In this document: one piece after another, positions 44,585 to 58,094 of the stretch
Layout of the letters: each line of letters opens with the position of its first letter
Position numbering within the stretch: the stretch's first letter is position 1
Source: Plantago elongata
Taxonomy: Eukaryota > Streptophyta > Magnoliopsida > Lamiales > Plantaginaceae
Direction of reading: 5' to 3'
DNA: 64,000 nucleotides
NCBI GenBank assembly: GCA_036897095.1
Contig: JAYMSP010000091.1
Coordinates: forward strand, 1 to 64,000
The notes under the pieces: generated by a model
What the model was told of the DNA's origin: nothing
The model's input: the letters and a program-made list of their open reading frames with translations, nothing else
The model's database searches: none
Made by a program: the position numbers and the translations under genes

Positions 44585-47500
44585 ATGAGCTGGAGGAGAG
44601 TTTTCAAGTCTCTGCAGGTAGCGGTGGCTCATGGCTTGCTCTTCTCTTTCACTATTCTGCTGTCTCTAAAGCTTCATCGTGCTCTTCATTCCTCTTGGTG
44701 GTCAGTTTCCTCTCTTTACTGTACCTGATTAGCTTTTATTGTTTGAGAATTTTGCTTATTTTGATTTTGATTGATTGCTCTGAAAAGGAATTGCGTGCTA
44801 GATGATTTTGAATTTTCAATTTGACTTGTTGAATGTGGTTTAACAAGCTGCTATGGCTTACGGCTGTCGTAATGTGCACGAAATTTGGACTACTCTTGTC
44901 TCGTCGGTTAAGGATTAGAGTAGAAATGCTTTTTTGTTTTCATGTTATTTCTCATAAATTGCATCTAAATGATGTGTGTATGTTACTGATTGGTTAGGTT
45001 TTGCATTCTTGTCCTGATCCAGTGATTCTTTTGTCGTTCCGAAGCACGAAGTTGATGATTTTAAGTGAAGAATCATAGTAATTTGTGTTAGACGAGAGGA
45101 CTAGTGTGGGAATTAGGAGAATGCAACTAGCAATTGTGGATTAGCGGCTTTTCACTTGATATATGCAAGTTTACCTTGGGATAGTAGTAGTAGTAGTAGT
45201 ACTGAGGTAGTGTGGATTATATATGTTGTGGTTGGAATTCTTTGATGTATTTCCTCCTCTACTGGAGGATTGTTAGTGATGGGAATGGGAAAACATGAAG
45301 GAGTTTTTAGATAGAGAGAGAAATGGATGCAATTGCAGCATTATGCAGTTTTTGCAATGTGAGCATTGAGGAAAGAAATACTATAGGTTCGTTAAGATCA
45401 TTCCTGATAGTTGAGAGTCTCTTGAGAGTTGAGACCATAGTTTAGTATTTTTAGTTGTTGTTTATTGCACATCCGTTTAGTTGCAAGGTAAACCAAATAC
45501 TTTATTATGGACATCTAGAGAAGTCAATTAGATGGACATTGGATATGTGAAAGTGTAGTACATCTATGCTTTTGCACGGATAACCTTACATTTTTGTATA
45601 TCTATCAATTCAATTCCATTTTGTACATTTTACCACGAAGCATAAATCGGATTCATTTTGTGCCTTAAATAATCCATCGAGGTCAAGATACTCTGAGCTG
45701 TTCTGTTGTTGATCTATGGTTCTTACCATTTGAGTCTCGCAAAAGGCCTCTTTGCTGAAATTCAAGGGTAGGCTGTTTATGATATGTGACCCTACCCCTA
45801 CCTAACCCTTATAGGTGATGTAGAGTACTCATTAATTTGGTTTCTCCCTTCACATGGTATATCCTTGATCTTATGCTTAAGACTTGTTACATTGGACCGT
45901 AAACATACTATGTACTGTTAAATCGACCACTTTGAAACTTTATTTACTTCTTGATTGACAGGCAACTTTTGCTAGGCCATTGGTTCATGCAGTAAACAGC
46001 AATTTCAAATTTTATTTTAAAGTTGATCTTGTTAATTTTTGTAGGTTGATATTTTCTCCTCTCTGGTTATTTCATGCTGTCGTGGCAAGAGGCAGATTCT
46101 CGTTGCCTGCCCCTTCTATGCCCCATGGACGCCATGTACGGCAAAACTTTTCCACTCATTTTGATTATTCAACTTCTTTTAAATATTTTACAGATTCATC
46201 ATTTATTGTGATTATTGTGTTGAATATTAAGCAATGTTAAGAATAATTTGAACTTTTTCATGCACAGTGGGCACCATTTCATGCTCTTGTGGCAATGCCA
46301 TTGCTTATTGCTTTTGAATTACTTCTTTGTGTACATCTTGAGGAAAGTTATGGTAAATTTCCACATGCTCTGGTACATACTAATTGCTTTATTGGTTGCT
46401 GAGCTAAATGAAGACTTTCAAAATTCTTAACTTCTTCTGATGATGAACTGCAGCTGTATCACTGAAGATAGCTTTTCTACCTCTGCTAGCTCTAGAAATT
46501 GCTATACTGGCGGACAACATTAGGTAATACTTCTCATCCGTGTAAGAATTGCTATACTCCTCAATATATGAGATATTGAGCTCTAAATCACAGAATCATA
46601 TCAATAGCACTTCAAACATAGTTTCATTAATATTTAATCTACATTATTCAGGATGTGTAGGGCACTGATGCCTGGAGATGACGAAAACATAAGTGATGAG
46701 GCGATATGGGAGACTCTACCTGTAAGTTTCAAGTAAAACGTCTTAGAAGTGTTTTTTTATACATTTGGTCACAGACGACCTTTGTACTGTAGTGAACTAT
46801 AAAACTTTTCAGTTTTTCCATGGCAATTGGATTTTTTTTTCTTTAGTATAGGATATGAATTCATTTTGCTGTTCCTGCTCAAGAGTAATTTCATTTATCT
46901 TCTGGTAACATTTTTGCTGGATGACAGGACAAGCAAATTAAAAGATAACATCAATTTAATATTCATTTCTGGTTCTTTCCTGTCATTGGTTTTACAGCTG
47001 GCAGAAACATGATAGGAATATAATAATAATTAAAAGAATTAAATTTGAGTACAGGGTATGTAGAGCAATGGTCAATGAGTAATGACTTCAATCACTCAAG
47101 TATCATGGATCAAAAATTTATATGTGTAATAATACTGGGCTAGCATAGACAGTCATGAATCTATCTCTAGTTGTATACCCATATCTATTTTGCAGTAGTT
47201 TCAGTTTAAAATAAGGTGAACTAGAATCAAGACTTTGCATGCTGTATGTTTTTTCGATTTCCATTCAACTGCAATTTGTTCTACTACGTTTATATGTTAC
47301 TAGAATTGAGCAAGGTGAAAGTAAAAAAGCACTTTCACCAACTTACTTTCCTTCCCCTTTATCATGCCTTCACATTTAGCATGACCAGGTCAAATAGAAT
47401 GATAGTGAGGAAAATGAAAACATGGTACCTTGGCACTAGAATGGAAGTAAAATGCACTCACCTATTATGTTGTGTGTTGTTTATAACTTTAGAATGAGCT

Positions 47501-49987
47501 AAAGGGAACTTCCCCAGCTCAAGCTCTTTAGTCTTTACTATTCGGTTAAGGAGCTGTTACCTGATATTGTGTTGACAAATCCTGTGCTGATTGGTTACGT
47601 TATAATTTTACTTACTGGCATTTATTATGACTTGTTCCCACAGTTTGTTCACTTGAAGTTTCTATGATTTCTTTTCAGCACTTTTGGGTTGCCATCTCTA
47701 TGGTCTTTTTCATTGCCGCGACAGCATTCACTCTTCTGAAACTATGTGGTAATTTTCATATCATACCAGAATTCTCTTTCTGTATACTGTCCTTAAAGTG
47801 ATCCTCATCCAGCACATCTGCGCAAGAGTTTTTTCTGTGGACAATTCAAGTTACAAATACTTATCCAACTTATTTTCATGATTAATATGAATTATTCTTC
47901 TCCTCATGACTGACTTGTGCTCATTGTTTCCCAATTTATTGCTGGACTATATGCCAGGTGATGTGTCTGCTCTCGGTTGGTGGGATCTATTTATCAATTA
48001 TGGGTACATAAAACATTCCATTTTTTTCCTATTACATGGTTTTCGGTCATGCCTATTGCATGCTTCAATAGCTGTGTTTTTTTGGTTCCCAGTGTTGCAG
48101 AGTGCTTTGCCTTTCTTATTTGCACGAAGTGGTATAATCCTGCAATTCATAGACGTTCTCATATTACAGCAACGACTTCATCTTCAATGAGTAGTATTAG
48201 ATCCTTCACTTGGAATAATAGTATGTTCATGTCCTCTGAAGAAGATGATCAGCAAAACAGATTGTGCAGTTTGCAAGATATTGGTGGGCATTTTATGAAA
48301 ATTCCGTTTGTTGGTTTCCAGATCATGCTATTCATGTACCTGGAGGTATGTAAAATTTCACACTGTTTTAGTCCTTGATGCTGTTATCTGTAAATTATGA
48401 ATCAATGCAATCTCCATATATTCCAGGGAACTCCTCCGGCTGCGAAATATATTCCAATTCCGCTCTTATTTTCACCCCTTCTGTTGCTTCAAGGAGTTGG
48501 GCTATTGTTTGCTATTTATAGATTATTTGAGAAAATTAGTCTGCTAAGAACTGATGAAACTGAAGCTGGAAGCGGCTTCAGATTACCACAAACAGCTTAC
48601 GACTATATGGGGTTCATGCGGCGTGGGTCAAGGTAATTTATCCATTAGATTGAATGGAAGTAGCCAAAAGTTACTTGCGAATCATGCTCTTTTGTTAATA
48701 CCTCAGGTTACTGGGCTGGTGGTCAATTGATGAACGAAGTCAAGAGGAGCAGGCTCGGCTGTATTGTGCAGCAGACTCTGGGTGCGTTTATTGATGATAG
48801 ATTCTGTTGCACCTTATTTTTTGAAGTATTGCACATGAATATAAGGCTCCATAAAGACTGTCTACTTCAAGCTATATCCATCTCTCTTTAATTTTTATGC
48901 GAAATTGAAATGGTGACTCATACCAAAAGAATTCTAGTTAATTTTTCCTGGTTGGCGTTGCCTGTTATAAACTTTATGGGATGTTTTGAACTTATAATGG
49001 AGATCGACTAGGTACCATCCAGTTAAAGAACATGTATGCCCAATAGATATCAGCATATAAGGGTTTGTCTTTGCTTCTGACAGGTATAATACATTTTCAC
49101 CTGATACTGTAAAGAAAATGCCAAAGGCAGATCTTGCTAAGGAGGTAATTTTTTTGATACTTCTTTTTTTTCTGTGTATTTGTTGATTGATGTACCATGA
49201 GTTGTCATGAATCCTGATTTTGCTGTTTATTTCAGATATGTAGACTTCAATCAGCACTTATTGAGCAAACAGAGATCACAAATATTAGCCAGGGGGAGTT
49301 TGAAAGACTCCAAAATGTACATTTCTACCTTCATTTGGTTCCCTCTCTGAAAATTTGTTTTACCTATTTCTCATATATATGACTGCAGCATGTAGCTTTA
49401 GGAATTGAAGATCTTTTTGCATATATTATATATATCAGAAGTAAAAAAAGTAGTGATGGAGTATATATTGAAGTGTGCACTAGACTTCGTTTTAATCCAC
49501 TTTTCTGATAATAGACTTTATGGATGTACATTAGAGTTTCTGTGATTGTGTACAATTTGTGCTTCCATTACTTATATACTATGATTACTAACATATAGTG
49601 TTCATCTGCTCTGCCAGGAGAAGATTCTGTGTCGAGTTTGCTTCGATGAGTATATAAATGTAGTTCTGCTCCCTTGCAGGCATTACGTACTCTGCAGGTA
49701 CTCTTATTCTTTCTTCACCTTAAGCTTTTGTTGTGGGTGTGGAATTGAACACATAGTTGGGAGAGATTGGCATCTGACTAATTACTTAAAATTGTCTAGG
49801 CGACATGCAATGTCGAGCTCACTTTTCAATTCAATTGTTCATAATGATTCAACATAACCTTTCATAGGAAATTACTGACGAGTTTCATTATAAATATGTT
49901 TGCAGTGTTTGTTGTGAAAAGTGCAAGAGGTGCCCTATATGCCGTGTATATGTTGAAGAGAGGTTGCACATAAGGGATACAGTTTAG
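44585..49987 (+). CDS. Membrane RING-finger protein (Tmem185/Fragile-X-F-associated type)
   Basis: Probably a membrane-anchored E3 ubiquitin ligase, similar to the Arabidopsis proteins annotated as transmembrane Fragile-X-F-associated (At1g68820, At1g73950). Substrates unknown. Fourteen exons fit in phase (44585-44700, 46045-46135, 46268-46352, 46454-46523, 46652-46721, 47679-47748, 47958-48003, 48093-48345, 48427-48632, 48707-48781, 49084-49144, 49236-49316, 49618-49697, 49906-49987) and give 461 residues. The first ~300 residues hold several hydrophobic segments, for example GLLFSFTILLSLKL, LIFSPLWLFHAVVA, LLIAFELLLCVHL and FWVAISMVFFIAATAF. A short coiled-coil-like stretch (KKMPKADLAKEICRLQSALI) precedes a C-terminal C3HC4 RING at 413-447: CRVC, CRH, C..C and CPIC. 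All zinc ligands are present. Intron 1 is 1.3 kb with an AGT-type microsatellite at 45183. Confidence 0.95.
45183..45202 (+). repeat. (TAG)n microsatellite in intron 1 of the RING gene
   Basis: Six uninterrupted TAG triplets, followed by TACT. Confidence 0.9.
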
Positions 49988-51100
49988 GAATATAAGTTGT
50001 ACAAATGGCATATACCTGTAAATTGTGAGTCTTGGAATATAATTGATGTATGCTGCTTGAGCAAAGTGAGGGCATTGACTAAGGTGGTGATGTGCAATTT
50101 TTTTCAATGCCATTTCACCATCCTATTCTCCTGACAAATTATCCAAGTGGCTATGTTGATAGTTGTGAATGCTTAAATCAATGTAGGGTGGATTATTTTC
50201 AGCTTTGTTCACATATTTTTGCAAGATCTCATTTCTTGTGATGAGTAAAGCTATTCGAAGAGAGCGATTGAAACTCACTCTCTTCTGACTGTTTTGAGAA
50301 TGTTTGATGAACTATTGTAGCTGAAAGGGTAATGTACTGTTGTCTTGTGAGTCGAGATCTAACCCTTTGGGGTCATTTTGTACTAACTCGTGTTACCGAG
50401 AAAGGCCACTCATCATCATATGAGAGAACATGGACATTTAATTACTAGTATGAGTTAGTATTATACTATTATGAATGGATTTTTTAAAATAAAAATACAT
50501 TTTATTTTCATTATATATGAAATGAACACGTATGAAATGGAAGGAATCTTTTAGCTTTAGCTATGCCATAATTGGAGACATGGGTCGGACAGGAATAATT
50601 ATCGCATCAAAACATCAATTAACTCCGAGTTCACATTTATGTCCAACAATATTTGTATTCGTCTATATGTTAAAGAGATCAATTTTGTATGCTTTAATAT
50701 AACAAATTCACATCAGCCAAGTACTATAGTCGAATAAAAAATGATTCAATACATATTTATATCGAATTCTAATTATTTATATGTTGTACCGTAAAATATG
50801 AACAAGAGCCGGATAAACATTTATGGGCCAGTCAAAGGTATAACAAGTGCCAAACTGTTCGTTCACTCATCATTAGTGACAGCAAAAGACGCTTTCAAAT
50901 TTCGAAAGTTGGCCGTACATGTAAAAACACAAGAAATAGGTGGGAAATTTCATCACTAAATCAACAAAATCCACTTTACTGGAAGTATACTTTTCAGTTT
51001 TGCAAGAATATCTGAAAAAGGAATTGCTCTAGTAGAAAATACAGAGACCTAGAGAGCTTGATGCTTTGACTTCACATCATCATTTCCACTTCTCTCAAAC
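49988..51100. other. 3' flank of the RING gene and SOG1 promoter region
   Basis: Probably RING-gene 3' UTR to about 50350, then AT-rich sequence with a single TGGGCC near 50823 ahead of the SOG1-type gene. Nothing else supported. Confidence 0.4.
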
Positions 51101-54100
51101 ATGTCTGCTGGGTAATTTCTTGATCCCGTCATCTGTTTTGTGGGTTTCCAGCACGCTGCTTATTAGATGCTCTAGATTCGATTTCTTTGTTTTTCCCCCT
51201 AAATTTGTTGTCTTTAATGTTGTGTCATGGATAACTTTTTGATTTAGTTGATAAAAATTGGTCTTGCACACTTTAGTGAAGTTTGTGATTGGCTAAAAGG
51301 GTTTCTTGACGTCAATGTTGTACTATTGGGCTTGAAGTTGCTTAGATTTCTTGGGGGGATGATAAAGTTTACAGCTTTACGAGAATTGGAGTCTTGAATT
51401 AGAAGTCTGTGAGTGAGTTAGGGTTTGTGTTTAGTTGAAATCAGTTAATCTAGAAAAAATGCTTGGACTTAATGAGGTTTAGTTAAGCTAGAGAAGATGG
51501 TTGAACTATCTTTGTTTGCTTTGTAGTTTCGATCATATCTTTACTTTTGGTGGAGGAGCAAAATCTCCATTCTAGCAGAGCTGATGAAGCTAGTGCTGTA
51601 ATGTGATCCCCCGTGGCATTATGTAGTTAGATGTAATTGCGTATGTTCTGCTTTGTTTATCGTGTATCAATGGGAGTTGAATTGCATTTTAACTTATTTC
51701 TGAATGTTCTTAAAGCTTTCAAAATGGTTACTCATATTGTCACACTCCCTGTGAGATAGTTTTCCACCCAGGATGAGTTGATCAGTCCCATAATATATTC
51801 ACATGATGGATATCTATTTGCTAGATCCATTATAAGTAGGTGCTGTGACACTTGCTTCTGAAAGATTGCTATATCTAGGAGAATTGGACTTCAAACTTCA
51901 CGCATTACTTTATCTAATGAATGTGGAGTTCAAACATGCGCTGATGCATGCATTTTTTTGTTTTAAAACTGCAGGCACACGCCATCTTGGGTGGTTGACC
52001 CTAGTCGATTTGCCACAAAGATTAGGAGTGCTTCTTGTTTATCCGAGCATGGAAAAGAAGAATTTAAAAGCAACCCAACAAAATCTTGTCCAAGATGTCA
52101 TTTTGTCATTGATAACAGTGATGTATGGTTCTTCTCAACTCTGACTGCTTATTTTAGTACAATTGTTTTGCCTCTCATGGCATTCACATTCTCAATTATT
52201 TTATAATACATTAATATATTTCGTTTATTGTTGTATACACTTTCATTTGAGTTTCTATGAAAACAAGCCATTTTTGTCACTCCTAATTGATCCCATTGAA
52301 TTGAGCAGTTGAAATTATAGTGATTGAAGTGTTGGCAAGTCTAAAATTTCTCTTTCAGGTTGCTCATGAGTGGCCAGGTTTACCCCAAGGAGTGAAATTT
52401 GATCCGTCTGATCCAGAAATCATATGGCATTTACTTGCTAAAGTCGGCGTTGGAAGTTACAAACTCCATCCATTTACCAATGAATTTATTCCAACACTGA
52501 CGGAAGATGATGGAATTTGTTATACCCACCCTCAAAACTTGCCTGGTACAAGTTGGAAACTTTTACCGCTTATATTCTTTCTGCTTATTGGTAGCAGAAG
52601 TTACAACACTCTTTTTGCTTAATGTAGCAGACTTTGATGACACATAAATATTAAATGGCTAAAGAAGTGCAAAGACAAGCTAATATCACGTTGATTTGAT
52701 TGACTTGAGTTCTTAAAAAATACTAATATGATGACAATCAATTTGCATGAGAAGTCAATAATCTAATAGAGAAGTGTTGGAACCGACGAGTCTATAATCG
52801 TACACTTGCTTGCTTGGTGTGGTTTTGGTGGAGACTCACCTGGAAGACCATACTCTCTACGTTGTCGATACATGGTATAGAATAGGTCTACTTTTCAGGA
52901 TTGTGTGGAGTTTATAAGAGTCAGACTTGATGATATATTGCTTCTGATTATCTGTGGAAAAAAAATGTCATAAGCTGACACTCCATGAACACACCTTAGG
53001 TCACTTTGTCTGCTTTTTCAGAAATTGCAGCACTGCACAATAATCACAAGCACCACAAACACTCACTAGTATATATGCTGGATTGTTGTGTCCAGGTGTG
53101 AAGCAAGATGGAAATGCAGTTCACTTTTTTCACAGAGCTATCAAAGCATACAACACTGGAACACGAAAGAGGCGAAAGATACTCGGCGATGATCTGGGAG
53201 ATGTTCGTTGGCATAAGACTGGCAGGACAAAACCTGTATTGTTAAATGGTGTGCAAAAAGGATGCAAGAAGATAATGGTTCTCTATGTGACCCCAGTCAG
53301 AGGTGGAAAGGCAGAGAAGACTAATTGGGTGATGCACCAGTATCACTTGGGTACAGGGGAAGATGAAATGGAGGGTGAATTCGTCATCTCGAAAGTTTTC
53401 TATCAGCAGCAACAAGTCAAACAGACTGAGAAAATTGAAGATATTCCTGGAATCCCTGATGCTATTATGATTCCCAAGGTGGACCCGGTGACACCCAAAT
53501 TGGTTATTCCTGAACCTCCTCGGACTGAAAGGAAATTCTTGAATGTCGAGTCTGCACAAGGTTTTACACTTCCTAATGTGCAGGTATATTTCAAATATCT
53601 GTTCAAGAATAGAGGTCTAGTGTTAAATACCTGGATAAAGATAACTCCATTTAAAATACATAGAAAATTATTATGATGAAAAATCTTTATTTTATGTGAG
53701 CGTTGCTAGTATATTGTTGTGATAGTTATGTTTTTGCAGCTAACATGCATATTCAGTAATGAAATCGCAATTATCTCCACATGGTTGGTCTATAATTTCC
53801 AGACTCCAGTAATAGTTTTGTTCTTAGGATTAAGTTACTTTGTGAATCAACTGTTATGATGTTAATGTTTGAACTATGTTTCTTGTTTACAGTGATGATT
53901 ATGCTTTTCACTATCAGGGCTACTTGATAATTTGTTTATGTTACCATATTGTGCTTCACTATGACTTGAGAGAGTTGGTTGCATCATGAATGAGTTGTAT
54001 AATACTCAGATGTCGTTTGGTACTAGTTTAATTCGATACAGATTTGTATTCTCTTGGAACTGTTTGGTTGTGTTATCTTCTATGTATTTTTGGTTGAGAG

Positions 54101-54822
54101 ATGCCAATTTTCTTTTATATCATGATGAATGGAGTAATATATAGTTGAAATGTGTGTTATACAGCAAATGAAGTAATAGCTTCTAACTCCAGTTCTCTTT
54201 CATTCTCTGATGTAGCATCAGAATGAGGCTTATATGTTACGAGAGGTGGAAACTCCATCAGATTGCAATGATTTGGACAAAAATAATTTGGAAAATCAGG
54301 CTCTTGGATTGGAAGATAAAAATGATGATGGTGATGATGAGGTTGGGGAAGACAAAGGTTGGGAAGACGAGTCGCCCTACCTTTTAAATTCACAGCAACT
54401 AATGGAAGCAGTTTCACTTTATGACGATTTCTTCCAAAGCCAGTCCCCAGGCAGGAACGAAACTGGAAATGGTCAAGAACGTAAGAAACCTTTTTCTGAT
54501 TATGCTAACTTAAGGACCGAGGATTTTAAGAAGGATATAGAGGAGTGCAAAAAGCTGGTGGCTGCCGAACTATCTACTGGTGATCTACCCAACATAGAAA
54601 TTGATACACCTATCCGGCTGAGCCAAATTGTAAGTTTCTACACCCCCATTCTTTAACATCCTCTTGAACTTTTTCAGTAACAATAATTTAGCCTTTTCGT
54701 TTTTGTTTGAAATATCCGTGCAGGAGTTTGAATCACAGGATAGTTTTGTAGCTTGGGGAGGAAGCACATGGGGTGACAAGATTGTGGAATCACAGGAAAG
54801 TTGGCCATCTTTCCCTCACTAA
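51101..54822 (+). CDS. SOG1: SOG1-type NAC transcription factor (DNA-damage response)
   Basis: SOG1 is the plant master regulator of the DNA-damage response. It is phosphorylated by ATM at Ser-Gln sites and drives repair, checkpoint and cell-death genes, much as p53 does in animals. Six exons (51101-51111, 51975-52122, 52359-52545, 53096-53583, 54216-54629, 54724-54822) fit in phase and give 448 residues. The N-terminus carries the SOG1 signature [13 protein letters not shown] (41-53). The NAC domain follows, with [20 protein letters not shown] and [20 protein letters not shown]. The acidic C-terminal part has Ser-Gln pairs at 337, 353, 420 and 439, including LNSQQLMEA and [11 protein letters not shown], which match Arabidopsis SOG1. 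The sister genes NAC044/NAC085 lack most of these sites, so SOG1 is the better name. The first exon codes only MSAG. Confidence 0.96.
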
Positions 54823-56760
54823 TGGAAGCTTACTCGTCTATAAATAGCTTCTTTTTGTTTGACGCTAAAAACACTGCGTTACTAAGGCTAGATTTTTATG
54901 ATTCAAGCGAAGTAGCAACTTATATTGTTTGGGTTGGCGCGTTATGCTGTGTTTTCTGCTCATCAACCAGAATGTAAGCTTCATCTATCAATCACTTTTG
55001 CTGTGAAACAATCGTACTTTTGTTGTGAAACAATCGTACTATGTACATCCGTTTTAAGAACTAATATGATGATTGTTTTGATGCCTTTTTCGGTTTTGTT
55101 TATTGTTTTCTCCTCCTATGTTGCATGGATAAGATGCTGATGCATTTGGGCCAAAGTCCTACCTTGAATGCGGCTAGAATCTCATGTCAACTGTCTGTAA
55201 GACCTGTCTTTGAGCATGTGATATTCCATGTGTGCTTGACTATATACCCATGTGTCTTTCTAAGCAGCTTCAGTTCCATGTATCTTAATAGCAAGTATAA
55301 GCTTTGGAAAACCTAGACACGATTCACCCCACCATTGGTCTCCCTGTAGTAGCAGCACGGCCCACTTGCGGGGCTGAGCCGAGCCCACTTCTATTCCAAC
55401 TGGTGGGTTCTAGTGTCGAAGAACTCGTAAAGTAAACTTCATAACATTGGCTCTCAATAATGTGTATTCCGATCTCTTTTTCTTAGACATTTCCTTACTT
55501 GTGAAAGTAAAGGAGTGTGTTATTAATCTGAAAATGCAAAGTATACTATGGTGAGAAATGGGTGAAAATCTTCGGAATGTCTTTTTGTTTAAGGCCGATC
55601 AGATGAAATGAGCCTAAACCTATTCAAGAATGTACCACCAAGAGACATTAAAAACGTTGTTTATACTGATAAGACGCACCTTCTTCTTTTTTGAAACGGT
55701 AAATATTACTATTACTCACAAAACTATTCTACTCCTATACCAATCATACATACATCAACAACAATTTACTCTAAACCAATTTATTATCACTATTAAAGAT
55801 TGAACTTGCACCTCATCCTTGCGCGTAGAGGACTTGGGGTGGCCTGGGTGGGGGACGGGGAGAGTGATAGGAAGGAGAAGGGCAGAAAGATGCACGTGGT
55901 GAGGATAAGGCTGCTAGTTTGACTCATCACATAATGTCGGGCGAGTGAAGAGAATATAACATGGAAAATACCAACGTGGGGTTTTGTTGGCTTCTTCTCT
56001 TAATTATTTTTTGATTTAAGATGCCAATCTTTTTATGGCCGACAATGCAATTTTTCTTCCTATTGCTAATATTTATCACCTCATCACTTGACCCACTTGT
56101 ACATTAACTGATCTACTGACCTGCTCATTTCCTCTCTTTTCTTTTTCAAACTAAATTATTATGTTTGCCTGTGCCTTATGTTGAATTTATTTCGATTGGA
56201 CCTCAAACAGGAACAGGACAAAATTGTTAGGTTTAGTATGATTGTTAGGTTAGGGCTGATAACTATACCATTAATTATCAGATAATGATGCTTTGAATCT
56301 ATATGTAATTTGGGACCTAGTCATTCTAGGACAAATTTGCGTCACAACATATATACACCAAAAGCCATCGAAGGTTATGGTAAGAGATCTCCTTAAAATG
56401 CAGCTCGAAGTTATTAAAAACCATTTCGCAAGAGTCGATAACATATGGATACTCATAGCGCTTTCTCATAAAGCACGATAACAATGTAAGCACTTATTCT
56501 AATGAGCACCTTTCAATCCGTTTAAAACACTTATTCGATATTGACACATAACAAGTTTAATAGAATACATTACAAATAACATATTGTACATAATTAAAAC
56601 AATTTGATCTACCGTGAAGCTAATTTCTCGGTTGATATGTGAGTTATAATTTACAAGTCAGATTTTGATGAGAAGTAGTTCCTTCCACCCTAACTGATGT
56701 AACATTTAGGATAACTTTAAGGAATTGAGATGTTCTACCTTTAGGCTTGTTATTTGTATG
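54823..56760. other. 3' UTR of SOG1 and gene-free stretch
   Basis: The first few hundred bases are probably 3' UTR. A G-rich patch (55840-55890) stands out, but no gene is seen. Confidence 0.4.
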
Positions 56761-56763
56761 ACT

Positions 56764-57303
56764 CTGTTTACCACTAGCTTTTCAGCTTAACGAGTTTTTT
56801 TATAAGAAGTTTATTGCGTAAATGCACCACTTTTTAAACAAGCTAGTTGATTTGAAAAACTAATTGATACGGATCGAATATGGCAACCTCCATGGAATAT
56901 TTTTACTATTATATTATTCTTTTCTTAGTTATTTGATATTTGGTATTTTTCTTTTATTAGTTAATTAGAATTTGGTATTATCCATATTTCTAGTTAATTA
57001 GGATTTGATATTATCTTTTTAGTTGGTTCACAGTTCATAGTTGAATAGAATTTGGTAGGAGTTTTATCTATTTAAGTACTTTGTGGTCATTGATAGAAGG
57101 GAGTTTAGTTGATTATTGAATAAAATCGAAGGTTTTCTCTCAAATATGTCAATTCTTCGATATCCTGCTAGATCAACGAAGCTTTGAATTATCGTTCTTC
57201 CTTGCTTGTCCACGCACGCTGCATCACTAATCAAGTTAACTTGTTGAAAAAAAAGTTACCTGATAAGTTATCAACTACCTTTTTAGTTAATTTTGTTAAA
57301 CAC
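56764..57303. mobile_element. CTGTTTA-ended MITE split by a solo LTR
   Basis: The left part (56764-56869) begins CTGTTTACCACTAGCTTTTC. The right part (57232-57303) ends TTAATTTTGTTAAACAC. Together they match 34969-35166, for example GCGTAAATGCACCACTTTTT and AAACAAGCTAGTTGATTTGA. The gap is filled by an LTR with its own target duplication, so the order of insertion is clear. Confidence 0.65.
56875..57226 (+). mobile_element. Solo LTR (probably Copia or TRIM)
   Basis: A 352-bp block starting TGATACGGATCG and ending CACGCTGCATCA (TG...CA) is flanked by perfect 5-bp duplications CTAAT at 56870-56874 and 57227-57231. There are no internal domains. The perfect duplication and its place inside a MITE show it is the younger of the two. 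The family is not certain. Confidence 0.75.
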
Positions 57304-57309
57304 TTAATC

Positions 57310-57865
57310 AAGTATCCGAGGGACTGAGTAGTGATCACTTTTCAAAGTGAGTCGATTCCAAGATAATGTTTTTTCTTCTTTAAAGTTACTCCAATCTTGT
57401 AAAAATTCTAAATAAATAAGTGATTTCTTTTCAGGAAAAGCTAAAACATGTTTGAAGGGATTACTAAATGTATGAATTATGATGCTAAAGAAGATCTGGG
57501 CCTGAAAATTAGATTCCATTGCAAAAGCTTGAACCTTTTGGAGAAAATTTAAATGCCGAAATATCTTTAAAAATCTAATCATTAAATTGTCTTTCTCCTT
57601 CGTATATGTGGTGCAAGATTTCATATTCTCTAGTCGATTTGGGAGATAAAATTTTCAGAATTTGTAACGACATTCACTTAATAGTAGGTTAATATATGAT
57701 GATGTCGCATATCTAATATTCTTACATAAGGTCACGTTACACGTATATATATTCTTCAAAAAGAATTGATAACACACGTTTATATCTACTATCCTAACAT
57801 AGAGGACAAATTTGACTAGTGACCACAAAGAGCTTCAGTGGTTTGACCAAATCCGAACCATCTTT
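57310..57865. other. Gene-free stretch
   Basis: A 106-codon minus frame (57304-57624) resembles nothing known. No other feature seen. Confidence 0.35.
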
Positions 57866-57869
57866 AATA

Positions 57870-58087
57870 ATCCCTCCGTTCCACTGTAATTGAAATATTT
57901 CTACATTTTAAATACCACCAAAATAAAATAATTTTTTATTTATATAAATAACCTCACAATACAATTAATTTTTAACTACACATTATTGAACTCACGTATA
58001 CTTTTCTATCTCAAACTCGCATATCACTTTTTTCTGAAAAAAATTCATGTAAAATTAAATCTTTTCATTATTAACGAGTTGGGGGAG
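57870..58087. mobile_element. Stowaway MITE
   Basis: It begins with the classic TCCCTCCGTTCCACTGTAAT and ends AACGAGTTGGGGGAG before TA (58088-58089). The inside is AT-rich and non-coding. These ends define the Stowaway (Tc1/mariner-related) group. Best preserved of the four such copies in the window. Confidence 0.75.
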
Positions 58088-58094
58088 TATTTTT

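Noticed and set aside
53242-53559. 105-codon minus-strand frame
   Set aside because: Shadow of SOG1 exon 4.
57304-57624. 106-codon minus-strand frame
   Set aside because: No similarity that I can recognise, and it begins in the edge of a MITE.
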